DNA of 64,000 bases from DASVTR01 sp036382855 (GCA_036382855.1 DASVPO010000006.1:310001-374000), one strand, 5' to 3'; shown: positions 24,718 to 34,563, counted from the stretch's first letter. Numbers and translations are program-made. The notes: generated by a model from the letters alone, not told the origin.

Positions 24718-25362
24718 TCAAGCGACGGCCCGCGCGATGAGATAGACGACCTCGCGCTCCGTGTTGCCTTGAAGCCTGCGCGCCCAGGACGTTTGCAGCT
24801 TCGACCAGTCGGCTTGAGGCAGCACTCCTTTTTCCAGTACGTCGAAACCTGCGGCGCGATATTGTGGGGTCAAAACCGTTTCGAGGTATTCCTGCGAGAG
24901 CGCGGGCAATGAAAGACGTTCTATCTCCGCACGGTCGCGCGCGGGGTCAAGGCCAATGATAATTTCGAGCATGCAGCCGGGCGCGCAAATGCGTCGTAGA
25001 TTGCAGAGCACGCCGCTGTCTGCGCTCAACACGGCGCGCAATAAACTGCCCCAAGGGAAGTGTATGTGAATCTCATCGGCAACGCCGTCGAGTTCTTCGG
25101 GAAGACTTTCGATTGCGGCTTGAACGAACAAGACGTTAGGCAGTCCGCCCTTCGCCGGTTTGCGGTATATCTTCTCCGAAATCTTCTCCAGCGCCTTCGT
25201 GCTTGGGTCTATCCCGATGTAAAACTTCGCTTGGTTCTCCCGCGCAGACTGGTAGACAAAGCGACCGTCGCCAGTCCCTATGTCTATCACCACACCTTCG
25301 CCTGTATGGCTCGATAAGTTTTCGGAAGGCTTCCCGGTCGAGTTATCAAGTGGTTCGGCCAC
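24718..25362 (-). CDS. KamB/NpmA-like 16S rRNA (adenine-1408-N1) methyltransferase homologue
   Basis: A SAM-dependent methyltransferase of 214 residues, close in length to NpmA (219). The SAM site is VVIDIGTGDGRF (24-35) with GIDP at 50-53. The signature KPAKGGLPNV then LPEEL and FPWGSLL (102-108) is that of the aminoglycoside-resistance family that methylates A1408. The two tryptophans that sandwich the target base in NpmA (W107, W197) have equivalents here in FPWG (W104) and SWARRL (W193). No mobile element or resistance gene is nearby, so it is chromosomal. Whether it confers resistance or has another rRNA role is not shown. The start is GTG without a strong ribosome site. Confidence 0.8.
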   Translation of the reverse strand: MAEPLDNSTGKPSENLSSHTGEGVVIDIGTGDGRFVYQSARENQAKFYIGIDPSTKALEKISEKIYRKPAKGGLPNVLFVQAAIESLPEELDGVADEIHIHFPWGSLLRAVLSADSGVLCNLRRICAPGCMLEIIIGLDPARDRAEIERLSLPALSQEYLETVLTPQYRAAGFDVLEKGVLPQADWSKLQTSWARRLQGNTEREVVYLIARAVA

Positions 25363-25568
25363 GAATGTATTTGAGCATCATCAAAATCCTTTCCGTCGTT
25401 AATTATAAATGATGCCGGAAGGCCCGGCAATTTAGCAGGCCGCCGGGCAGGTGTCTTGATGGCTGCGCGTTTGGCGCGAGAATGATAAGATGCAGCCGAT
25501 GTTGCTGTAGAGTTTTTCCGAATCAAACAGACGGCGGAGCGCGTTTCAAACCTAACATTAAAGTCATT

Positions 25569-26372
25569 ATGGAACTAGCAATCGAAGAATACAGGGCTGC
25601 GAAAGAGCCTTACTATCTGGCGGTCGCGAGCGAGATTGAACTCTTTGAGGCGGCCTACGCCGCACGCCTGCCGGTGATGCTGAAAGGCCCAACAGGCTCA
25701 GGCAAGACGCGCTTCGTGGAGCACATGGCGTGGCGGCTTGAGCGGCCGCTGATAACCGTCGCCTGCCACGAGGACTTGTCCGCGACCGATCTGGTCGGGC
25801 GTTTTCTACTCGAAGGCGAAGAGACCGTCTGGCACGACGGGCCGCTCACAAAGGCTGTGCGCAATGGCGCTATCTGTTATCTGGACGAGGTGGTCGAAGC
25901 GCGCAAGGACACCATCGTCATCATTCACCCGCTGACGGACGACCGCCGCCGCCTGCCCATAGAAAAACGCGGCACGGTCTTAGACGCGCCACAGGATTTC
26001 ATGCTCGTCGTCTCCTACAATCCCGGCTACCAGTCAATCCTCAAAGACCTCAAACAATCAACGCGCCAGCGTTTCGTCGCACTCGAATTCGATTACCCGC
26101 CGCCGGAGATGGAAACAGAGATCGTCGCGCGCGAGGGCGGCATAGACGCTGGCGTCGCGCGCGACCTCGTGCTCATCGGTCAGAAGGTCAGAAACCTGCG
26201 CGGGCACGGCCTCGAAGAAGGCGTCTCGACGCGCCTGCTGATTTACGCAGCACAGATGATTGCGCGCGGTATTCCGGCGGTCGCCGCTGCGGAAGTCGCA
26301 CTCTGCTCCCCGATTACAGACGACCGGGATTTACAGCGCAGCATCCGAGAGATTGTGACGACCGTCATCTAA
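25569..26372 (+). CDS. cbbQ: AAA+ ATPase of the CbbQ/NirQ/NorQ (MoxR) group
   Basis: A chaperone-like ATPase that remodels enzyme complexes with a VWA-domain partner. With the ATG at 25569 it has 267 residues, the usual CbbQ size. Walker A is GPTGSGKT at 40-47, Walker B is ICYLDEVVEA near 103, and sensor 1 is VVSYNPGYQS near 147. The expected partner, a CbbO/NorD-like protein, is encoded at 30264-33464 on the same strand, with two unrelated genes between. No RuBisCO or nitric oxide reductase gene is in the window, so the client is unknown. Confidence 0.85.
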   Translation: MELAIEEYRAAKEPYYLAVASEIELFEAAYAARLPVMLKGPTGSGKTRFVEHMAWRLERPLITVACHEDLSATDLVGRFLLEGEETVWHDGPLTKAVRNGAICYLDEVVEARKDTIVIIHPLTDDRRRLPIEKRGTVLDAPQDFMLVVSYNPGYQSILKDLKQSTRQRFVALEFDYPPPEMETEIVAREGGIDAGVARDLVLIGQKVRNLRGHGLEEGVSTRLLIYAAQMIARGIPAVAAAEVALCSPITDDRDLQRSIREIVTTVI

Positions 26373-26475
26373 CATCTACTGCAAACGCAAGACAAGAGCA
26401 CTGCCGTCGCACACAAATTATCCTGAGCACTCGTTAGAGCGGCTGGCTTTCATTTCGGAAAAGGGGACAATTCTT

Positions 26476-27321
26476 GTGTCTATCTTCAAGACGACGATGC
26501 TGTTGATGCTGGCGACGGCGTTGCTGCTGAGCGTTGCCGTTGATTCTCGTAGTATCAGTCAGAGTTTGACGGAAGAGGTGCATCCTGTGCTGGTTGATAA
26601 TTGCCTTATCGGCGGCACAATCAATGGCAGGTGGATGGATGCTGCGGCGGTTGCGCCAAAGTTGAAGGGCGGCGAGAAGTATAGCTTTTATACTTTAACT
26701 GCGCGGGCCGGGGAAAGCACTGGAGCGCAGCCGAAATCTCTGGCCGAGTATTGCTCGGAGACGATGGAAGTTGAGTTGACGCCGAAGCCTGCGGAGGGTG
26801 TGGCGCTGGCGGTCGGCGGCGAGTGGAATGCGATGCCGAGAGCGCCTAGGTTACTGGGCAATAACGAGCAGGCTTACAGGGCGGCCGTCGCAGACATCCT
26901 GAGAAGAAAACGTTTCGTCAGGCCACGCATCAACATCACGCAGGTGCTTCGCGTTGACTTAGACGGCGACCGCGTAGAGGAAGTGCTGGTCAGCGCTTCA
27001 TACTTTAAAGACGGCTTGGTCTCTTCGACAGGCCCGATGGCGATGCGCCCGAAGGCTGGAGATTACTCCTTGGTTTTCCTGCGCAAGCTCATCGGCGGAC
27101 GGGTGCAGAATATTATTATTGACGGCGAGTTTTATCCGTTCATCAAGGAGGACACAGGCCCGCCGAGCCAGTACAAAATCGCGGCTGTGGGAGATGTTGA
27201 CGGCGACGGGACGATGGAGGTCGTCGTTCGCAGTGACTACTACGAAGGAGGCGGAAGCACCCTCTACAGCATCCGCCGGAACAGGGTCGAAGCGATGACT
27301 TCCTGCGCGTGCGGCGCTTGA
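26476..27321 (+). CDS. Secreted protein with FG-GAP-like calcium-binding loops
   Basis: A 281-residue protein that begins at a GTG with AAAAGGGGA upstream. A signal peptide (TMLLMLATALLLSVAVDS) is followed by an unassigned N-terminal part and two loops of the D.DGD....E type (VDLDGDRVEEVLV near 155, GDVDGDGTMEVVV near 238). Such loops bind calcium in integrin-like FG-GAP repeats. Two cysteines near the C terminus (SCACGA) could form a disulfide. It is convergent with the larger FG-GAP gene. Function unknown. Confidence 0.7.
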   Translation: MSIFKTTMLLMLATALLLSVAVDSRSISQSLTEEVHPVLVDNCLIGGTINGRWMDAAAVAPKLKGGEKYSFYTLTARAGESTGAQPKSLAEYCSETMEVELTPKPAEGVALAVGGEWNAMPRAPRLLGNNEQAYRAAVADILRRKRFVRPRINITQVLRVDLDGDRVEEVLVSASYFKDGLVSSTGPMAMRPKAGDYSLVFLRKLIGGRVQNIIIDGEFYPFIKEDTGPPSQYKIAAVGDVDGDGTMEVVVRSDYYEGGGSTLYSIRRNRVEAMTSCACGA

Positions 27322-27367
27322 GCCTCTTGAAGAATTACAAGGACGACGACCACGCGCGCTCTCCGTT

Positions 27368-29866
27368 TCAGTGTCTTAACGAAAGACCTACGAAGTTGGC
27401 CGTCTGTGCTTCGCGCAGATGCGGAAAGAGTCGCAGGGGCGGCAGGAAGAGATAGCCGCTCTTAAAGGGGCTGAGCAGGTAGCTTTCGCCAACGTATGCA
27501 TCGAGCGAATAGCGGCCTTCCGTATCCGTGCGGACGCTCGTCGTGTGGCCGTCATGGCTCAGGAGCATCAGGACATCGCTTAGCCCGCGACCGCGCGCGT
27601 CCGTCACACGTCCCACAATCGTCGTCGCTTCACAACGCGCATCAAGCAGAATCGAGATGCCGTCCGTGCCGAAATCTGCGACCGCCAGGTCCGGGCGTCC
27701 GTCCGAGTTGAAATCATTTGCAACGACAGACGAAGGACTAAGACCGACGCCGAATCCGACGGGCGCGCTGAAGTCGCTCTCGCCATCGCCGCGCAGGATG
27801 GAGACTGCGCCGGAGTTGGCGTTGGTGACGGCGAGGTCTTGAAGGCCGTCGCCGTCGAAGTCTTTAACAACTAACGATGAAGGGTAAGCTCCGGCTGCGA
27901 AGGCGATGGGTGCATCGAAGACTCCCTTGCCGTCGCCATTGAGGAGCGAGATGGTATTGGCTGTGTTGCTGCTGTTGGCGACGACTAAATCAGCTTGCCC
28001 GTCGCCGTTGAAATCCCCGACAACGATGGCCGCCGGATTGACGCCCGCTGCATAGTCAGCGGCCGCCGCAAAATCGCCCTGACCATCGCCCTTGAGGAGC
28101 GAGATGGTGTCGGCGTCGTTGTTGCTGGTAACGATGTCCTGAAGACCGTCCGAGTCGAAATCGTAAGCGAGAACTCCGTGCGGGTGTGTGCCTGTGCTGT
28201 AGTTTTGTGCTTCCTCGAAAGAGCCTTTGCCATTGCCGAGCAGGACGGAGACGGTGCTCGAAGAACGGTTGGCGGCGACGAGATCCGGCAAGCCGTCGCC
28301 GTTAAAATCTCCAGACGCCAGAGAGCGCGGCCCTGAGCCGACATCCAACTCCATCTCATCCGTGAAGCCGCCCGCGCCATCTCCGAAGTAAATGAGCAAG
28401 ACGTTGTGGCCGCTGTCTGCGGCTGCGAAATCAAGACGGCCATCCGAGTTGAAATCTTCTGCGACGAGCGCGTAGAGCAGTTCACCGGCCGGAAAATGTG
28501 GAAGCCCTGTGAAGCCGCCTGCGCCGTCGCCCAGAAAGAGGTTGATGGTGCTGCCGTCGTCGTGGTCAGGAGACGCTATCCTGCTGCTGCGCGCGGCGGC
28601 AATCGCGTCGTGATGAGCATTGCTGGCGGCAAGGATGTCAGGGTGTCCGTCCGAGTTGAAATCACCTGCGACGATGGCGCGCGGGTTGCCGTCAACGTGC
28701 AGACGCGGTGCGGCGCTGAGGCTGCCATCGCTGCGTGTGAGAAAGATGGCGGCGCTGTCGGAGGCCGTGTTGAGTACGGCAACGTCGGTGCGCGTGTCGG
28801 CGTTGAAATCCCTGAAGGCAATTGACTGCGGTTGCGCTCCGGCGTCGAGGGTCGAGGCCGTGAGAAACAGGCCGCGACTATTGCCGCGCAAGATGGAGAG
28901 CGTGTTTGAGTCGTGATTGACGGCGATGATGTCCGCATGTCCGTCGCGGTTGAAATCGAGAACGCCGAGGGCGCGCGGGCTATCGCCTACGTCATAGTTG
29001 ACGGCAGCATTGAAGCCGCCAGCGCCGTTGCCGCGCAGGATGGAGACGTTGTCGGAACCGGCGTTGGCGACTGCGAGGTCTGCTTTGCCGTCGTGATTGA
29101 AATCACATGCGGCGAGCCAGCGCGGAGATGAGCCGGCAGTAAACTGAAGGGCGGCGCTGAAGTTGCCGCTGCCTGTGTTGCGTAGAAGCGAGATGTTGTT
29201 GGAGTCAGCATTGGCGACTGCGAGGTCTGGACGTTGGTCGCGGTTGAAGTCTGCTGCGAGCAGGAAACGTGGGTTGATTCCGGCTGCGAGGTCGGCCGTC
29301 CAGTTGAAACTGCCAGCGCCGTCTCCTGCGAGCAGCGAAAGGGTATTGGCCTCGCCGTTGGCGGTAACGAGATCGGCGCGGAGGTCGCCGTTGAAATCAA
29401 AGATAGCGAGCGCGACAGCGCCGAGGCCCGTGCCTGATTGGAGCGGTGCAGCGAAATGTCCGCTGCCGTCGCCGAGCAGGATGGTCAGGTCGTTAGAGCC
29501 TTCGTTGGCGGTGACGATGTCATCTAGACGGTCGCCGTTTAAGTCTCCGACGGCGACGAAGACGGGCTGCTGTCCGACGGCGACATCGTGGCGAGCGCTC
29601 AAGCCTGCCGCGCCGTCGCCAAGCAGGATGGAGACGGTGCTGCTGTAGTGGTTTGTGATGGCGAGGTCTGGTTTTCCGTCGCGGTTAAAATCGCCTGCGG
29701 CGAGTGCGTTTGAAGATTCGCCGACGCCGAAGCTGCGCGGCGCTTTGAAGTTCGGCGCGCGGCAGGCGTCGGCGGCCTTCGCGGGCAGCGCAGGCAGCAG
29801 GAGCGTAAAAGTAATGAGCAGAGTTAACGAAACACTGCGACGGCGCGAAGATTTGGGGGGAATCAT
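27368..29866 (-). CDS. Large secreted FG-GAP (VCBS) repeat protein with a C-terminal carboxypeptidase-regulatory-like domain
   Basis: With the ATG at 29866 it has 832 residues and starts with a signal peptide (SLTLLITFTLLLPALPAKA). I count 14 repeats of about 51 residues, each with a calcium loop such as GDFNRDGKPDLA, ADFNRDQRPDLA or GDFNGDGLPDLV and then SILLGDG.G. After the last repeat, IVGRVTDARGRGLSDV to GRYSLDAYVGESYLL forms an Ig-like carboxypeptidase-regulatory domain. Repeats of this kind fold as beta-propellers, and 14 would suit two seven-bladed ones. Likely a cell-surface or extracellular adhesion or binding protein. Confidence 0.85.
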   Translation of the reverse strand: MIPPKSSRRRSVSLTLLITFTLLLPALPAKAADACRAPNFKAPRSFGVGESSNALAAGDFNRDGKPDLAITNHYSSTVSILLGDGAAGLSARHDVAVGQQPVFVAVGDLNGDRLDDIVTANEGSNDLTILLGDGSGHFAAPLQSGTGLGAVALAIFDFNGDLRADLVTANGEANTLSLLAGDGAGSFNWTADLAAGINPRFLLAADFNRDQRPDLAVANADSNNISLLRNTGSGNFSAALQFTAGSSPRWLAACDFNHDGKADLAVANAGSDNVSILRGNGAGGFNAAVNYDVGDSPRALGVLDFNRDGHADIIAVNHDSNTLSILRGNSRGLFLTASTLDAGAQPQSIAFRDFNADTRTDVAVLNTASDSAAIFLTRSDGSLSAAPRLHVDGNPRAIVAGDFNSDGHPDILAASNAHHDAIAAARSSRIASPDHDDGSTINLFLGDGAGGFTGLPHFPAGELLYALVAEDFNSDGRLDFAAADSGHNVLLIYFGDGAGGFTDEMELDVGSGPRSLASGDFNGDGLPDLVAANRSSSTVSVLLGNGKGSFEEAQNYSTGTHPHGVLAYDFDSDGLQDIVTSNNDADTISLLKGDGQGDFAAAADYAAGVNPAAIVVGDFNGDGQADLVVANSSNTANTISLLNGDGKGVFDAPIAFAAGAYPSSLVVKDFDGDGLQDLAVTNANSGAVSILRGDGESDFSAPVGFGVGLSPSSVVANDFNSDGRPDLAVADFGTDGISILLDARCEATTIVGRVTDARGRGLSDVLMLLSHDGHTTSVRTDTEGRYSLDAYVGESYLLSPFKSGYLFLPPLRLFPHLREAQTANFVGLSLRH

Positions 29867-30263
29867 CAAATTAGAACCTTCAGAGCGTGACTGAACAGGA
29901 ACAGTGAACGGGCAACTGAGAGACGGAAAGCACGGGCTGCTTGAAAACGCGGATTGGGCCAAAGCCCTCTGGACCATGAAAGCCCGTAGAATCTATGAGA
30001 ATGAGTTTGTTCTGTCAAGCATCAGCGCACAGGTCGGCAATGATGGCAGTCTCAGTTTGATGTAGGTTTGCAGAGTACGTTTGCAGGATTGATGTGGAAA
30101 TGTGCATCCTCAGAAATTGGAATTGCAGTTATGGATGTTGTTGGTTGAGTCTCTGCAAAGCGAATCTTGCAAGGCTGGCAAATCTCGTCTGAAGCGCAGT
30201 TGATTGCTCTTTCGGCGTAAATTTTCTAAGCTGACGATAGACTGCGGAAGAGCGGAACGTGTG
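29867..30263. other. Divergent intergenic region between the FG-GAP and VWA genes
   Basis: It holds the minus-strand promoter at 29990-30018. In the leader, GGGCTTT and AAAGCCC words could pair, but no riboswitch was recognised. Nothing else could be assigned, and no convincing promoter was seen for the plus-strand gene. Confidence 0.5.
29990..30018 (-). promoter_or_regulatory. Promoter of the FG-GAP repeat gene
   Basis: On the minus strand a perfect -35 TTGACA (30013-30018), a 17-bp spacer and a -10 TAGATT (29990-29995). The transcript would begin near 29983, leaving a leader of about 117 nt. This supports the ATG at 29866 over the in-frame codon at 29977. Confidence 0.65.
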
Positions 30264-33200
30264 ATGAGCGAGCCGGAAAAACCTTTGAGGGAAGCGACGG
30301 AGGAAGCGGCGAGCGCGAGAGCCGAGCCGTTGGAGCAGGCTTTTCGTGAGCGGCTGCGGTCAATCAAGAGCGTGACGGAGCGGCGCACGCTGGGCGGGCT
30401 GGCGCGCGAGCTTGGGAGCCTGCCGGGCGAGATTGCTTATGCCGCACTGGAAACGAGCGCCGCGATTGCGGGCGTTTCCTTGCGCGCGAGCATGGAATTT
30501 TTGCGTGCAGCGCCGGATGCCGCGCGAGTGCTGGAAGCGGCGGAGTTGAAAGCGTGGGGCGAGCTTGGACGCCGCCTCGCGATGGGCGATGTGGAAACGG
30601 CCGTTGCGTTTTACGCGGCAGGCGTCGAAGATTTGAAGTTAGTGCCGCCGGAGGCGCGGCCGCTCATCCTGCAAATCTGCGCGCGGCAGATGACGCTCTC
30701 CAGTTCGGTCGCAGTCGAGACGTTCGTGCGCGCACCGCATCTCGCACGAGAGATAAAGGACACGGCGTTGCTGCGCTCCATACTGGAAGTGGCCGCAGAG
30801 ATTGCGCGTCGCTCGGCCAAGCACAGCGCCGATTTTCTGGCGGCGACACCGCGCGTCATAGAGAGTTTCCGTGAGTTTGAAGACGAGGGTTCGGTTGTCG
30901 CTCAGGCAGTGGTCGTGCTGGCCTCTGCGTTTGCCGCTCGCGCGGGCGGAATCGCGGCAGACGTTTGGCTGGCGCTGCCAGATGCTTTAGCAGGACAGAC
31001 GACGGCGCACGCGCTTCAACTATTGAGAAGCGCAGGCGCGTTTCTTGAGCGCGGCGGCAGCGCCGCTCTGCACGTGCTGGCGGCAGGCAGCCACATCCTG
31101 CGGCGCTTGCCGGAAGTCTTCGACGAATGGCTTGAGTTGCTGTGGATAGTCGCGGAGCACGGCAACGCCAGCCTGGTCGCAACGCTGCGCGCCAGCCCAG
31201 CCTTCTTTCAAACGCTGCTCAATGAAACCGAGCGCACACACGCCGCCGCGCTCTCAAGGCGCATTATCAAGGTGACGAGCGAAGTCGCGCGCGTTGACGG
31301 CGAAGCCGCGCTCGCCTGCCTGCGTTCGAGCCTGCGAGCGCTGCGCACAGTCTCTATCGAACAGTTTGAACAGTGGGCACGAGACGGCCTCAAAGTTGAG
31401 CGCAATAGCGTTGACGCGCGCGCACGCCGCAGCTACTACGCGCTCGAAACTTCACGCAGCAACGATGCTCTACAACGAAGCGAAGCAGCCGGCGGTCTGC
31501 CCTTAGAGAGGGTGCAGCATCTTCTGCGACTCTACGTTGAAGGATTGACGGGACGCGCCGTGGAGATTCAGCCTCTAGCCGCCGTGCCAGTCGAGTCGCG
31601 CATAGGCGATGGGCGCACGATTCACCTGCCAGCGGTCGTCGCAGAGTTTAATGATGAGGCATCTGACTTCCGTCTCTATAAGGTGCTGGCCGCACACGCC
31701 GCAGGGCAGATAGAGTTTGGCACGTACGAGCGTGAAGCGCCCGACCTGCATGCAGCCTACGCCTCCCTCGCCGAGCTTTATGCGCCGGAGAATGTTGATG
31801 CACGCGATGCCTTCGCGCTCGACGGCTACATCAATGAGCTTGAGAAAAGCGAAGCTGCCCTCTCGCCCGCAGACGAAGCCCGACGCCAACAGCAGGAACG
31901 GAAGAAGCTTCCACCCAACGCCGACTACAAGGCTGTTCTCGCGCTCTTTCCGCAAGCGACTCTCGCGCGTCGTCTCTTCGGCACACTCGAAAACGGACGC
32001 ATTGACCGTCGCCTGCGCCACACCTATCGCGGCCTCGCGCGCGACCTCGATTGGACGCGCGCGCACCTGCGCAACTCGCGCCCGCGCATCATTGATCTGC
32101 CTGTCACGCTCGTGCCCTTCGAGTTGCTGTTTCAAATCACGCTCTGCGGCGGCGCGCTCGAAGACGCGCGCAACTTCTACGGCCAGATTGTCTCCGAGCT
32201 AGAAGGTATCGTCGCGGATTATCTGACCAGCCCTGAGTCCACGGTCGCGGATACGCTGATGGCTACCAGCCGCGTCTACTCCCTCTTTCAATCCATCACG
32301 CAGGACGAAACGCAGAGCGAGACGGAAGCCAACAGCGAACAGTCGGACACAAACGACGAGGGCGCGGCCGCGCAGCAACAGCAGCCCTCGCAGAAGCCCC
32401 CCGAACGCCGCAACCAACAGCGCGACGCACGCGAACTATTCAACGCATGGACTAACATGGAATCGCAGGGCGACCCCGAAGAGTTGGACGGCGCGGAGAT
32501 GTGGACACAGGGCGAGATTCCCGAACAGGGATTGGAGCAGGGCGAGGTCGCCTTTAACTACGACGAATGGGACAGGGAGTTGACAGATCATCGCGTCGGC
32601 TGGTGTCGCGTCATCGAAAAGCGCGTGCGCAGAGGCCAGCGCGAGTTTGTCGAAGACACGCGCGAGCGCTACAGGGGCGTCATCTCGTCAATCCGCCACC
32701 AGTTTCAACTGATGAAGCCGGAGAATCTGCTGCGCGTCGCAAACGAGCTTGACGGCGAAGATTATGATCTTAATGCCGTCATTGATTACGTCATTGACCG
32801 TCGCGCCGACGGCCATCAATCCGAGCGCATCTATACGAAGCGCCTTCGACGCCAGCGCGATGTCGCAGTCTCTTTCCTGCTCGACCAGTCGTCTTCGACG
32901 GCGCGCACCATCGGCCGTCACCCTTTACAACCCTACACGCATCCCGGACGCCGCATCATCGAGATTGAAAAGGAAGGATTAGTGCTGATGTCGGAAGCGC
33001 TCGAAGCAGTCGGCGATGCCTACTCCATTAACGGCTTCACATCGGAGGGCCGCCGCAACGTCAAGTTTTACGTCGTCAAGGATTTCGACGAACACTACAC
33101 GGAAGAGATAGAGCGTCGCATAGGCGGCATCACCTACCAGAACAACACGCGCCTCGGCGCTGCCATCCGCCACGCCGCTGCACGCCTTGCACGCCAGCCA

Positions 33201-33464
33201 GCGCGCACGCATCTCCTTATCGTCCTCTCCGACGGCCGCCCCTACGACCACGACTACGGCGACGCACGCTACGCACGCGAAGACACCCGCGAAGCCCTCC
33301 GTCAAGCCAAAACGCAGGGCATCACGCCCTTCTGCATCACCATTGACCGCGAATCCGAAACCGAACTCCGCGACCTCTACGGCGAAATCGGCTACACCAT
33401 CATTGACGACGTGCTCAGCCTCCCCGAACGCATGCCGGGCATCTACCGCAGGCTCACGACTTAA
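30264..33464 (+). CDS. CbbO/NorD-like protein with C-terminal VWA domain
   Basis: A large partner of CbbQ-type ATPases. With the ATG at 30264 it has 1066 residues. The N-terminal 450 residues are Ala/Arg-rich helical repeats, and the middle holds an acidic, Gln-rich linker (near 700-740). The last 220 residues form a von Willebrand A domain with the metal-site motif FLLDQSSST (DxSxS) and a later LLIVLSDGRPYD. In CbbO the VWA domain docks the ATPase on its target. The likely ATPase is at 25569-26372, an unusual 3.9-kb separation. Confidence 0.83.
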   Translation: MSEPEKPLREATEEAASARAEPLEQAFRERLRSIKSVTERRTLGGLARELGSLPGEIAYAALETSAAIAGVSLRASMEFLRAAPDAARVLEAAELKAWGELGRRLAMGDVETAVAFYAAGVEDLKLVPPEARPLILQICARQMTLSSSVAVETFVRAPHLAREIKDTALLRSILEVAAEIARRSAKHSADFLAATPRVIESFREFEDEGSVVAQAVVVLASAFAARAGGIAADVWLALPDALAGQTTAHALQLLRSAGAFLERGGSAALHVLAAGSHILRRLPEVFDEWLELLWIVAEHGNASLVATLRASPAFFQTLLNETERTHAAALSRRIIKVTSEVARVDGEAALACLRSSLRALRTVSIEQFEQWARDGLKVERNSVDARARRSYYALETSRSNDALQRSEAAGGLPLERVQHLLRLYVEGLTGRAVEIQPLAAVPVESRIGDGRTIHLPAVVAEFNDEASDFRLYKVLAAHAAGQIEFGTYEREAPDLHAAYASLAELYAPENVDARDAFALDGYINELEKSEAALSPADEARRQQQERKKLPPNADYKAVLALFPQATLARRLFGTLENGRIDRRLRHTYRGLARDLDWTRAHLRNSRPRIIDLPVTLVPFELLFQITLCGGALEDARNFYGQIVSELEGIVADYLTSPESTVADTLMATSRVYSLFQSITQDETQSETEANSEQSDTNDEGAAAQQQQPSQKPPERRNQQRDARELFNAWTNMESQGDPEELDGAEMWTQGEIPEQGLEQGEVAFNYDEWDRELTDHRVGWCRVIEKRVRRGQREFVEDTRERYRGVISSIRHQFQLMKPENLLRVANELDGEDYDLNAVIDYVIDRRADGHQSERIYTKRLRRQRDVAVSFLLDQSSSTARTIGRHPLQPYTHPGRRIIEIEKEGLVLMSEALEAVGDAYSINGFTSEGRRNVKFYVVKDFDEHYTEEIERRIGGITYQNNTRLGAAIRHAAARLARQPARTHLLIVLSDGRPYDHDYGDARYAREDTREALRQAKTQGITPFCITIDRESETELRDLYGEIGYTIIDDVLSLPERMPGIYRRLTT

Positions 33465-33624
33465 AGCTTGCGTCTCATGCAGACTACACATCAGTCGAGT
33501 TTTAAGTTGAACTCTGTTTCTTCCTGCTTCATCGCAAACGTCAATTAACAAACCTTTCGTGACATTGTCTCCTAATCTTTCCGTTAGCCTTTGCTCTGAA
33601 ATCAACATCACAAGGGGACGCCGG

Positions 33625-34563
33625 GTGAATGAAGAAAAACCTTACGACTGCATAGTTATCGGCGCAGGCCCGGCCGGACTTTCGGCTGCTCTCTTTCTGG
33701 CGCGCTATCGTCATCGCGTCCTGACCTTTCATCACAACAGCCCGCGCAATCTCTACTCGCACGGCGTCCACGGCTTTCTGGGCCACCACGGCATCCTGCC
33801 CTCCGAACTCCTGGCGCGCGGGCGCGACGAAGTAACGCAGCACGGCGGGTTGATTATGGAAGCCTGCGTGACGAGCGTTGAGCAAATCGCTGACGAACAT
33901 TTTCGTGTGACGGTGGGCGGTGAATCATCGTCTGCGCAAAGCTTTGAAGCGCGTCGCCTCATTCTCGCCACAGGACTGCGCGACCTGCTGCCCGATTGCC
34001 CCGGCTTCCGCGATTTCTATGGTGCGACCGTTCATCACTGCCCGGATTGCGACGGCTATGAAGTGACGGGCAAGCGCGTCGCTGTTCTCGGCGGCGGGCG
34101 TGAAACGGTCGGCTTTACGCTCGGACTACTAACGTGGACAGATCAACTGACGCTCATCACAGGCGGCGAAGATGGCAACATGACGGACGAGCACCGCGCA
34201 CAACTCGCGCGCTTCAGTATTCCTATCACGAATCGAACTATCGTGGCGCTCGAAGGCGACAAGGAAAAGTGTCTGCTCAAGCGGATCTGTTTTGACGACG
34301 GCACGACGCTCGAAGCCGACGCGCTCTTTTTTAATCTGGGCACAGTGCCGGCCTCCGACCTGCATACACAACTCGGGTGCAAACTCGACGAAGACTGTGG
34401 ATTAATTTCTGTTGACGAAGAGCAGCAGACGAGCGTGCGCGGCGTTTATGCGGCAGGCGACATCACACCTCATTCACAGTTGGCCGTCGTCGCCGCCGCC
34501 GAAGGTGCGATGGCTGCGATTCACATACACAAATCGCTCATCCCCGAAGACCGGCGTCCTTAA
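33625..34563 (+). CDS. Thioredoxin reductase-like FAD/NAD(P)-dependent oxidoreductase
   Basis: A 312-residue flavoprotein that starts at a GTG with AAGGGG upstream. The FAD site IVIGAGPAGLSAALFLAR is at about 12-30. A second nucleotide-binding motif is VAVLGGGRETVGF near 155, and the C-terminal GVYAAGDIT near 275 binds FAD. HCPDCDGYE near 140 is a redox CxxC in the same place as in thioredoxin reductase. It differs from TrxB in its PR.NLYSHGVHGFLGHHG loop, typical of the TrxR-like proteins annotated only as oxidoreductases. The substrate is unknown. Confidence 0.85.
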   Translation: MNEEKPYDCIVIGAGPAGLSAALFLARYRHRVLTFHHNSPRNLYSHGVHGFLGHHGILPSELLARGRDEVTQHGGLIMEACVTSVEQIADEHFRVTVGGESSSAQSFEARRLILATGLRDLLPDCPGFRDFYGATVHHCPDCDGYEVTGKRVAVLGGGRETVGFTLGLLTWTDQLTLITGGEDGNMTDEHRAQLARFSIPITNRTIVALEGDKEKCLLKRICFDDGTTLEADALFFNLGTVPASDLHTQLGCKLDEDCGLISVDEEQQTSVRGVYAAGDITPHSQLAVVAAAEGAMAAIHIHKSLIPEDRRP

